Shown: positions 13,769 through 23,623 of the stretch, one piece after another | Position numbering within the stretch: position 1 is the stretch's first letter | How the letters are laid out: each line of letters opens with the position of its first letter | Assembly (NCBI GenBank): GCA_903813345.2 | Contig: CAIIXF020000004.1 | Span: 15,665,513 to 15,729,512, forward strand | DNA length: 64,000 nt | Reading direction: 5' to 3' | Source of the DNA: Owenia fusiformis | Taxonomy: Eukaryota > Annelida > Polychaeta > Sabellida > Oweniidae | Notes under the pieces: model-generated | Databases searched by the model: none | The model's input: only the letters and a program-made list of their open reading frames with translations | Told to the model about the DNA's origin: nothing | Translations under genes and position numbers: made by a program

Positions 13769-13815
13769 TGTGATTTCCAATGTGATTTGAGCCTCGATTT
13801 GATTTATGTCAGTAA
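13769..13815. repeat. Outer inverted repeat, right arm, inner fragment
   Basis: Reverse complement of about 6433-6478. The arm breaks at CAGTAAAG and resumes at GGTTATATAATT (17861), so everything between is a later insertion that contains the LINE. Confidence 0.7.
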
Positions 13816-14294
13816 AGTTTATTGCTCTTTTGAAATGAACATGAAAGAACATACTTACCTTTCTACATCTCCAAATATCTAATTACCTGTACACTTTAAT
13901 GGGCAATTTTTACAAACACATATAAACAATTGAGCAATGCATGCAAATATACAGCTCATGGACAATGTAATTCAAAAACAAAAACAAATTAGTTAGTCAC
14001 TGACCTAACTTCAGATTTTGAGCATGCACACTAATTTAATGTGAACTCAAATGGTATGTGTGATTGTAATACCCCCCCCCCCCCCCCCATTCAATGTTTT
14101 TGTTTTGTTTTTGTTTTCATACTTACAAGGCGGTTTCTCTTCAATCATTGCCTGCCTAAGAGAAATATCTCTAGTAGTGAACATTTACCACTATGTAAAT
14201 ATGTTTTTGTTTAAGTTTATTGCTCTTTCTTCTTTCCCTTCTTTGCACTTTATTCCTTCTATGAGTCATATTTATCTCTATGTAATGCCTGACT

Positions 14295-17200
14295 ATGGTT
14301 AACACAAATGAATACCACCAGAGGCAGTTGCCTTATTATGATGTTCCTAGCTCCTTTGAGTTACAGACATTAGCTCCATCCTCAGTCAAATCTTTTAACT
14401 TTGAAAATATGCTTTTTAATCCCTTGGACTTAAACGTTTTTTTTCGCGTTTAAACGAAGACTTAAACGCGAATGACATGATTACAAATCAATATATGAAT
14501 CAATGTTATTATAGAAATTCCCACCAAATGAAACAATTATTTAAAGATAACAATGATTTTTCAATTTTGCACATGAACATGCGAAGTTTACCCTGTAATG
14601 AAATGAATTTTGAGGAACTTGATTCTTTGATTGATGCAAAAAAGCATTTTTCTATAATAGCTATGACTGAAACATGGTTGCATCCTGAAATTGAACAATT
14701 ATATCAACATGAACATTTTAACGCTGTTTTTAAATCAAGACCTAAAAAATTGGGAGGTGGTGTTTGCATGTATGTAAATGAACGACTAAATTTTAAGATT
14801 AGAAATGATATTATTTTCCCTCAGGAAGACCAAAATTGTTGTGACATTCTGACAATTGAAATTACCGAACAAGATAAAAATATTTTAATCTCAACAATAT
14901 ACAAACCTCCCAACATATGTATACAAGATTTTAACTCCAATTTAGAGACATTTCTAGAAAACATAATGAAAGAAAAAAAGGTAACATACCTAATTGGTGA
15001 CTTCAATATAGATCTACTTAAAACTGATACTCATTTCCCCACAGAAACATTTTTGACCCTACTGAACAATTACGACCTAAAACCAACAATTTATAAGCCA
15101 ACACGAATAACTTCAACAACTGCAACACTAATAGACAACATCTTTACAAATGATTCAAATATAAACTCATCCGGTCTGATATTAGCACACATTTCAGATC
15201 ATTTACCAATATTTATGACATCAGACTACATCAGATCCAATGATAATTTCAAAACCATCACATATAGGCAAATAAATGGAAAAAAACATTAATGAATTTA
15301 AAGAAATCTTATCAAAAACCCACTGGCTACAAGTTTTGAACTCCCACAATGTAAATGAGGCATATGACCTTTTCCAATCCAAACTTCAGACAATATATAA
15401 CTATAACAATATATGTTTCCCTGTAAAAACACAACAAATTAAAACCACTTTTAAATCAAATCCATGGATAACAGAGGGTATTATTTCTTCATCTAAAAGG
15501 AAACTTTTACTTTATAAAACATTTCTGAAGTACCCCAGTAATCAAAATGAAAACAATTATAAAACATTTTCAAACACTTTAAAGAAAATTGTTAAAACCT
15601 CAAAAAAAGAATACTATAAAAATGAATTCAGTCAATCAATGGGTAATATAAAAAAGACATGGAAACTTATTGATAGGGTCATGGGTAGGAACAAAAAAGC
15701 CACAAAATTACCAAAAATGATGTATTATGGACATTATTTAGATAACTCTGATGACACAGCCAACAAATTCAATGACTTTTTCACAGACATTGGTCCAAAA
15801 TTATCTGAAAAAATTCAACAACCCGAAGGAGTTCATTTTGAGCAATTTTTACCCCACACTGAGAGAAACATTCAATCAATCTTCCTTAACCCTGTTACTC
15901 ATGAAGAGATCATAAACATAATATCGAATTTAAAAGATAGCTCAGCTGGCCTTAATGATATAAAACCTGAACTTGTCAAAGTTGCAAAAAATATCTATAC
16001 ATACCAATGACCTACATATGTAATTTATCCTTAGAACATGGTGTATTTCCCTCAGAAATGAAAAATGCAAAAATAATAACCATTTTCAAAAAAGGAGAGC
16101 CAGACAAATTTACAAATTACCGACCCATTTCTATTCTAGATGTATTCTCAAAAATACTAGAAAAAATAATGCATGCCCGCATGATTAAATTTATTAACAA
16201 ACATAAACTTTTATATAAAAACCAATTTGGATATTTAGAAAACAGATCCCCGGAATTAGCTATTTTAACATTTCTTGAACAAATAAGATATGCACTAGAA
16301 AACAAAAATATATGTCTAGGTGTATTCCTAGACCTATCAAAAGCCTTTGATACTGTCAATCACAATATTTTATTTTCTAAATTAGAATATTATGGAATCA
16401 GGGGTATAGCTTTAGATTGGTTCAAATCATATATGACTAATAGAAAACAATTTACATTTTATAATAATAGTATGTCAAATGAAAGAACATTACTTTGTGG
16501 TGTGCCACAAGGTTCTGTATTAGGCCCTCTTTTATTTTTACTTTTTATAAATGACATTTATAGAGTGTCCAAGGATTTAAATTTTATGTTATTCGCAGAC
16601 GATACTAATATTTTATATTCTGGAAAAAATGATTTAGATGTATTCAAAAAAATGAATGAAGAACTGACAAAATTAGCAATCTGGTTCAATGTAAATAAAT
16701 TGTCATTAAATATTGAAAAGACAAAATATATGACTTTTACACAAAGAGTAAAACTTAACCAAGGTCTTTCCCTAAAAATTGCTAAAAAACAAATCGAATG
16801 TGTTGACAAAATTAGTTTCTTGGGAGTTATCATTGATGAGAAACTCAGATGGAAAGACCACATCAAGTACTTACAGATGAAAATATCAAGAACATTAGGA
16901 AGCTTATACAAAGTTAAAGACAAACTATCTCAAAATAGCTTAATTTCTATTTATAACTCACTAATATATTCAAACCTATCATATTGCAACTTGATTTGGG
17001 GCAATGCCACCAAAACATCCCTTGACCCATTATTTAAATTACAAAAACGCTTTCTGAGAATTTTGACAACCACACCTCTTAAAGAACACATTTCACACAA
17101 TTTTAAAAAATTTTCGATTCTCTAACTATGTGATATTCATAAACTCTCAGTTGTAATTTTTGTACAAAAATGCATACATGAGGTTAACACAGTTATGGTT

Positions 17201-17431
17201 TCCCACTTTAGTAATTATTTTATGAAAAATCAAGAGTGCCATGATTACCATACTAGAACAAAGGAAAATATCCATCGAATAAAATCACGCAATACCTTAA
17301 CAGAAAACTCAATAAAAGTCGAAGGAGCAAAATTTTGGAACGTGTTACCCACTGAATTAAAACAAATACAAAATAATAAGAAATTTAAAACACAGTTAAA
17401 GTTATACCTAATTCAGAATTATCAATCTTAA
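14295..17431 (+). pseudogene. LINE ORF2: AP-endonuclease and reverse transcriptase, disrupted
   Basis: The encoded protein would nick target DNA and reverse-transcribe the element RNA. The N-terminal piece starts at ATG 14295 and is broken by a 32-bp insertion at 14437-14468. The endonuclease domain is at 14477-15292 (SILHMNMRSL, MTETWL, KKLGGGVCMYV, LIGDFNID, SDHLPIF). Frame shifts by one base in the A7 run near 15279. The second part is 15276-16010, with another shift near 15990. The RT domain at 16007-17125 shows NYRPISIL, FLDLSKAFDTVNH, GVPQGSVLGPLLFLLFIND and the catalytic FADD. An in-frame TAA at 17123-17125 is followed by the same frame, which continues to 17431 with the typical LINE C-terminus (FWNVLPTELK). 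Three frame disruptions plus one stop make it non-functional. Confidence 0.9.
14437..14468. repeat. 32-bp insertion with local copy and inverted copy
   Basis: GACTTAAACG at 14427-14436 recurs at 14459-14468, and CGCGTTTAA at 14445-14453 is the reverse complement of TTAAACGCG at 14462-14470. Removing the 32 bases joins frame 0 (ATG 14295) exactly to the downstream LINE frame, so the insertion explains this frame break. Confidence 0.8.
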
Positions 17432-17860
17432 TACGTATAACCTATTATCCAATGATGTTATATAAAGTGTTTAAAAAAGCGATTGAGAAGGAACTTTTAT
17501 TTTAACCACTCAAAATGTTGTTCAACATGTTGGTTAGTGGTGCAGGGTGACATCCTAGAGGGTACATGGGCCTACCAGGGGTTAAACTGCATCATTGACT
17601 AACATGGACGATTGTTATAGAGATTAGACACATTGAACCTGAATACCCATAATTGCAAACTCTCCCTTCAAATGACTCCCTTTTTCTTTTTCTTTTGTAC
17701 CTTTTCTATTTCCAATAAACTTTTATTTAAACTATTGTGTAATTTAATACACTTATTTTAAGTGTCATTGCATTTTCATTATTTTCCATCAAAACTGTAT
17801 GTTATTGTAAAAAATTGACTGAACTGAAATATATATTATTATCAATATCAATAAAAAAGG

Positions 17861-18189
17861 TTATATAATTATTTGATATTCATATCTGAACGATTTTATT
17901 TAGATTCAGTTTTGGTGATAATATCTGAATTGTTCTATTCAGATTCATATTTTGAGCATTTTGATATTGATATTGAATATATTTTTGATATAATGAACTT
18001 TTAAATATGTTATATCAGTTTTATGTGTATTTGTTGTAATCTATCAAGATATTCAACCAACCCACTTCACTCTACTACATCTAGTCGTAACCACGCGGCC
18101 ATATCTTTCATTATATTAATGTGATATCTTTAAAACATAGAATAACGTTTAGCAGAGTATATACAGTCCGTGTGATTTCATACACGGTT
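17861..18189. repeat. Outer inverted repeat, right arm, distal part
   Basis: Reverse complement of 6233-6445 and then of 3316-3437, uninterrupted at the point where the left arm carries the 2.8 kb insertion. It therefore shows the pre-insertion sequence (ACTTCACTCTACTACATCTA). Confidence 0.8.
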
Positions 18190-18789
18190 ATGTCTCATGT
18201 GCCCGTGCTTCTGCAGTTTTAATCATGGATTTATATCTAGTCTATCAATTTTCAATTCTACACGACGGTGTCTTCTAAAAGTGTGGTCAATTGCTTCACT
18301 GAATGAGGAATGTTTATCCAAGTAATGGATACACAGGAAATCTGGCCAGTTGTTCATCGGTAAAAATCCTCATGATAAGGGTATAATTTATGATAGCATG
18401 TCAATCCTTTTGTTACCGTTCCAAATTCAAATGATACATATTGGCATCGGCACCTTGGCATCCAATTTATATAATATGTTTACGCATGGGCTTTCTAATT
18501 GAAAGCCCATGGTTTACGTTACGAAATGTTGTTTAAATATATTTTCTATAACATGAATGTAGTAGCTGAAACATTCCTATATCGTCATACTATAAATATC
18601 GAATATGTATGCAGTGTTTCGAAACCCAATGTTTAATAGAAACTCTGAAATCAAGTACCTCGATTTGCTGCTACATTTTTGCAAAAATGTACTCGAGCAC
18701 TTACATACATAACATTCACATATTTCGACTAGCCACAGTGATTAATGAGTTATACAAAAGAGGATTTATGAATGCATTCTTGTGAATAG
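18190..18789. other. Probable kinase-gene intron, no feature seen
   Basis: AT-rich with no coding sequence recognised. It ends with a plausible 3' splice site (…TTGTGAATAG) directly before the kinase exon. Confidence 0.4.
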
Positions 18790-18964
18790 GTGCTAATATT
18801 CTGAGAGATAGAAATGACAATGTGAAAATAGGAGATTTTGGCATCTCTGCAGAGTTACAAACTGTAGGAACAGGAACTGGGTTAAAACAGGCTCTCGGAA
18901 CGTGTCATTGGATGAGCCCAGAGATGTTAAAAGGAGAAGGATATGGCCGGAAAACAGACATTTG
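18790..18964 (+). CDS. STE/MAP3K-like protein kinase, activation-loop exon
   Basis: This internal exon of a Ser/Thr kinase encodes kinase subdomains VIb (end) to [22 protein letters not shown], in which DFG binds Mg-ATP, then [10 protein letters not shown], then the activation/P+1 segment [11 protein letters not shown] and GRKTDIW. It opens after AG at 18788-18789 with two bases of a split Gly codon and closes with TG before GTAAG at 18965. The open Trp codon is completed by the first base of the exon at 31646. The sequence resembles MEKK/MAP3K members of the STE group, which phosphorylate MAP2Ks in the cytoplasm. The HRD loop and N-lobe are not in the window and must lie upstream. Confidence 0.88.
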
Positions 18965-19377
18965 GTAAGAAAATTATAGGTCTGGGAGATGTAACTATAG
19001 CTAGAGTTTGAGAACTACATGTTATGAAGGTGCCCTTATTCACTAGGGGCTTAAATATTTTGATATGATTTTGGGTAATGTTGACATCATGGAGCCTCTG
19101 CACATATTCATGATCAAACGAAAATTTATATACCAATACCGGTGTATATACCAATAATCTCATTCAAAGGGCAATATAGTGAATTCTAGGACCGAGGCCT
19201 GAGATCCAAGATTTCACTATGTTGCCCGTCGGAATCAGGACTAGGTTATTAGTTATATTTCCATCGTTTGTTCCCAGAGCTGATATAGCAGGAACTGACT
19301 GCTACTGAATGAAAACTATACCCACTGAACGATATCTCATTTCCCGGGTAACATTACTATGCTGAAATATCCATTAT

Positions 19378-19702
19378 TCCATGTTACTAGTGTTTTCCCA
19401 GGGAAATATGAAGGAATAAAAATCGTATTGAATCGTATTACATGAAAAGTCGTATTGTCCCCGAGAAAAATCGTATTAAAGCGTATTAACCTATTTTTTG
19501 TTTCCCGGTTATTTTTAACCTTGACAAATTGATTGGCTAATTTTAGTCTTGACTAATTTCGGTCCAAATGTAACATTTTAGAGGGATGAATTATGGAATA
19601 AATACTAGGTTATTTCTGGTCGAGATTGAACATGTTTTTTTATTCCTCTGTAAATATCATATTGACACTTAGTTGCTGCGCTCCCTCGGTCAATATCATA
19701 TT
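19378..19702. repeat. Second copy of the 4440-4900 dispersed repeat
   Basis: Matches 4440-4640 and part of 4680-4860, including TTTTCCCAGGGAAATATGAA and the CGCTGCGCT-like loop words (here TTGCTGCGCTCC). It stops abruptly near 19700, where another repeat family begins. Confidence 0.7.
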
Positions 19703-19705
19703 ACC

Positions 19706-20033
19706 CTTCGCATTTTTCAACGAAATCACATCCAAGGGTTGAATTTTTATTAGCTACATGTATTTTGAGAGCGAGTCCTGCCTAGTATTAATTTCAATAA
19801 AAACAAAGTTAAAATAGAACCCTATTTGAGAGTTAATCTAATACTTACATTACATTGATAAATTAAGGCAAATCCTGTAAATCCAATCCAATATTTTTTA
19901 AGTGCATTTTTAATGAAATATTGTCAAGCAAGTATTTAGACGAAACGGTCTTATTCAAATACAAATCATAACATGATGATATTGTTTCATAAAATACTTT
20001 TTCATGAAATTCAATTGAAGGGTCATCATAAAC
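19706..20033. repeat. Repeat inverted relative to 39166-39465
   Basis: The reverse complement matches 39166-39465 with small gaps, for example TTGAATAAGACCGTTTC and AATACTAGGCAGGACTCGCT. The frame 19863-20072 lies within it and is not considered a gene. Confidence 0.75.
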
Positions 20034-22290
20034 GGCTATCAATATGGCTATACTGAAGTGTCCTTTTCTCAAAAAAGTTCTTATTTTTGATACATTTAAC
20101 CGTTAAAATTGTAAAAAAACTATATTACTATGTTAATTTATCAATCTTCAAAGACTCCCTGCAGAACAGTTTAGAGTTAAAATCACCATTCTCCCAGTAT
20201 GTTACAATAACATGATTATCTTCAAAATAAGAAGGGTTAAATTTTTTCATTTACCTACTTCCAAAGATATTGGCGTTTGAATTTTGGATATTTATCATTG
20301 GCTCCCATTATAAACGCATATCAATATGGCTTTGCGAAAGTGTCATTTTCACAAAAAGTTCGCTGTGAAATTTTCTAATATTGCAGATTTCTATAATTAA
20401 TATAGTGATTTAAAAAAATCAAATAGGACTGTACATTTCTAAAAAATATCTTATGTTTGAAATATTCAACCGTTAAAATTATAAAAAAAACTATATTGAG
20501 CCTCATGTTAATTTAACAATCTTCAAAACAGTAGAACAGTTTTAGAGTAAAAATCAGAAAAATCAAACAGGCATATTTCTGATTTTTTTTATTTTTGATA
20601 TATTTAGCCATCAAAAACTATAAAAAACTATATTTTGTTAATTTATCATATGTTCAACTTAATGGCTGAATATATTAAAAAATAAGAAATTTTCAGAAAT
20701 GTACCTGTTTGATTTTTTTAAATCAATATATTAACTATAGAAATCTGCAATATTAGAAAATTCCACAGTAAACTCTTTGAGAAAAGGACACTTTAGCAAA
20801 GCCATGCTGATAGCGGTTTATAATGGCAGCCAATGGGGATTATCAAAAATTCAAAGGCAAATATCTTTAGAATGGGGTAAAGAAAAACAACTTTCACCCT
20901 TCTTATTTTGAACATAATCATGTTATTGTAACATACTAGGAGAATGGGCATTATTACTCTAAAACTGTTCTGCAGGGGGTCTTTTGAAGATAAATAAATT
21001 AACATGGGGCTCAATATAGGTTTTTATAGTACTAAACGGCTAAATGGGGATTTTCAAAAATTCAAAGGCAAATATCATTGGAACATAATCATGTTATTGT
21101 AACATAATGGGCATTATTACTCTAAAACTGTTCTGCAAGGGGTCTTTTGAAGATTGATAAATCAACATGGGGCTCAATATAGGTTTTTATAGTATTTAAC
21201 GGCTAAATATGTCAAAAATAAGAAATATTCAGAAATGTACCTGTTTGATTTTTTTTTAAATCAATATATCAACAATGAAATCTGCAATATTAGAAAATTC
21301 CATAGTGGACTTTTTGAGAAAAGGACACTTTAGTAAAACCATATTGATAGGCATTTATAATGGCAGCCAATGGGGAATTTCCCAAATTCAAACGCCAATA
21401 TCTTAAGAAGTAGGCTAAAGAAAATATTTAACCCTTCTTATTTCCAAGATAGTCATGTTATTGTAACATCCTGGGAATATGGGCTTTTTTACTCTAAAAC
21501 TGTTCTGCAGGGGGTATTTTGAAGATTGATAAATTAACATGGGGCTCAATATAGTTTTTTAGTGTTTAACGGCTAAATATATCAAAAATAAGAAATTTTC
21601 AGAAATGTACCTGTTTGATTTTTTTAATCAATATATTATAAACTATAGAAATCTGCAATATTAGAAAATTCCACAGTGGACTTTTTGAGAAAAGGACACT
21701 TTAGTAAAGTCATATTGATGGGCATTTATAATGGCAGTCAATTTGGAATTTCCCAAATTCAAACGCCAATATCTTAAGAAGTAGGCTAAAGAAAATATTT
21801 AACCCTTCTTATTTTCAATATAGTCATGTTTTTGGAACATCCTGGGAATATGGGCTTTTTTACTCTAGAACTGTTCTGCAGGGGGTATTTTGAAGATTGA
21901 TAAATTAACATGGGGCTCAATATAGTTTTTAAGTGTTTAACGGCTAAATATATCAAAAATAAGAAATTTTCAGAAATGTACCTGTTTGATTTTTTTAAAT
22001 CAATATATTAACTATAGAAATCTGCAATATTAGAAAATTCCACGGTGGACTTTTTGAGAAAAGGACACTTCAGTAAAGCCATATCGATAGGCATTTATAA
22101 TGGCAGTCAATGGGAAATTTCCAAAATTGAAACGCCAACAAAAGAAAAAATTTAACCCTCCTTATTTTCAAGATAGTCATGTTATTATAACATCCTGGGA
22201 ATATGGGCTTAATTACTCTAGAACTGTTCTGCAGGAGGTATTTTGAAGATTGATAAATTAACATGGGGCTCAATGTAAATATGCAACTTT
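20020..22290. repeat. ~370-bp satellite array with head-to-head inversion
   Basis: On the right side, GAGAAAAGGACACTT-type anchors recur at about 20783, 21317, 21689 and 22057, a period near 370 bp (the first interval is longer and contains an internal partial copy). To the left, 20020-20590 carries the same words in reverse complement (AAGTGTCCTTTTCTC, CTGCAGAACAGTTT), so the array turns over near 20600-20700. The small frames 20793-21014 and 22070-22273 are homologous shadows of the unit. Confidence 0.8.
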
Positions 22291-22615
22291 TTCGAGGACT
22301 GTTTTTATCAACTGAAGCCAGTTTTCAGCACCACTTTGTTAGATATCAAAAATATATGTATTAATGACACTTAAGTCAAAAAAATGTGCTTTATATATAG
22401 CAAGTGCAATTCAAGGGTTTTATTGTCTTAACTGGCTCCACTATTAAGCGACTGGGACCGTAAAACTTTTTTGGTGTCACATTTCAAACGCCCGTTGGGA
22501 GCCAGTTTATTTCCCAAGCGGTACACTCTCGTTCGCAACCCATCGCTGATAGAGTCAACGTCCACCATCGTTCCATCACCGCCCTGCGAACATGTCCTTT
22601 ACGGCCGCCCAGTTC
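22291..22615. other. Target region left of the Harbinger element
   Basis: More GC-rich than its surroundings from about 22440 onward, and so is the DNA just right of the transposon (30580-30740). The element seems to have inserted into one GC-richer block. No gene recognised. Confidence 0.4.
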
Positions 22616-22892
22616 TTATAGGCCCCCTCACATATGAATGAATCAACCAAACGCAGCCTGACGCATGTGGTAAATTAGTCATTTCTGGCGAATATTGAGC
22701 GAAAAGGTTTAAAAATATGTTACATAATAGAAAACATAACGAATAGTAATGTAAGGTTACTATTAGTTGCGAATGTTTTACGAAGTGTGACGAATTACTA
22801 CTTTTCTTCGCTAAGATGCGTTGCGTCTCGTAAACAACCTTTGACATCCCCTTCAGCGAGTAATAACGCATACATGCGAAATAAAGCGTAAT

Positions 22893-23390
22893 TGAAGAGG
22901 TTAAGCTACCGTATAAAATCCAAAACGCAACTTAAACGTATCATTGGCCCCTATACAAATACATGTAGAGTTCACACATAAATAGCCGTTCAGCTCCAGT
23001 GTTTGTTTAGACTACACCATAGCTTGTAATGATTACATAGTATGCCATTGATGAAGTTCAATAGCTGGTTTTCTAATACATATTTTAAACGAGCTCGTTT
23101 CGTAAGATTATTGGAGTTAAATCATGCGTAACATACATCATCTTCTTCAGAAAGAATTATACTCTGCATCGAAATCAAAATTGCAAGGATAGTATTCAAC
23201 AGACATGAGTATAATGATTCCCGTTGATAGCAACGTGAAATATGTAAATCTCCCGTTCTAAACACGCAACTTTGAAGTTGAACGGGTATCTGAAGTAGAC
23301 TAAAGCGATACAATCCTATGTTGATTCAATGTACTTTGCGTTTGCGTATACGTTTTGAAAAACCGTATTTGCTTAACCTCTCTATTATGC
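22893..23390. mobile_element. ~0.5 kb MITE (copy 1), ends GAGGTTAAGC/GCTTAACCTC
   Basis: About 500 bp bounded by inverted GRAGAGGTTAAGC-type termini, nested in the left part of the Harbinger element. An inverted near-identical copy is at 35883-36378. Flanks at this site are AATT…ATTATG, suggesting a short ATT-like target duplication. Both copies keep a 63-codon frame (here on the minus strand, 23122-23313), which may simply follow from their similarity. Confidence 0.75.
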
Positions 23391-23623
23391 GCATTCTTCC
23401 GAATCTGAACAAAGCCTTACGAAAAGCAGGAGGCGTCAGCGATTCCCGTCAGCGATTAACAACGCATACATGCGAACCAAAGCGCAATTGTGCGCATGCT
23501 TCCGAATCTAAACGAACCTTTGCGAAAAGTGTAAGGGTCAATTTACTTGACAACACCATACTATGATATATAAATCTGAAATTGTTAACTTATTCACACA
23601 ACGTAAGTTAATGAAATATAAAA

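Larger units (their letters stand above)
13816..17860 (+). mobile_element. CR1/L2-like non-LTR retrotransposon (LINE), ~4.0 kb
   Basis: Its limits are set by the break it makes in the right arm of the outer inverted repeat. The 5' ~480 bp is non-coding and includes a C18 tract at about 14071-14088. It is followed by an endonuclease/reverse transcriptase frame, a 430-bp 3' UTR, and an A-rich tail ending AATAAAAAA directly before the resumed arm. No ORF1 is visible. The RT reads most like the CR1/L2/jockey group. The copy is dead: it has a 32-bp insertion, two further frameshifts and one stop. Confidence 0.8.
3316..18189. repeat. Composite element bounded by a broken ~370-bp inverted repeat
   Basis: The left arm (3316-3437, continuing at 6233-6478) matches the reverse complement of the right arm (18189 down to 17861, continuing at 13815-13769). 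The outer tips read AACCGTGTATGAAATCA on both sides, with one or two differences further in. Each arm is interrupted at a different place by a later insertion, and removing both insertions restores continuous arms of about 370 bp. I found no transposase belonging to this outer element and no clear target duplication at its tips. It could be an old DNA transposon or two opposed copies of one repeat. Confidence 0.65.

Noticed and set aside
3316-18189. Maverick/Polinton-type giant transposon
   Set aside because: Size and long terminal inverted repeats fit superficially, but no polymerase, integrase, protease or ATPase frame exists and the length is due to nested insertions.
20020-22290. CRISPR-like or prokaryotic repeat array
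   Set aside because: Units are ~370 bp with no short repeat-spacer pattern, and the context is eukaryotic.
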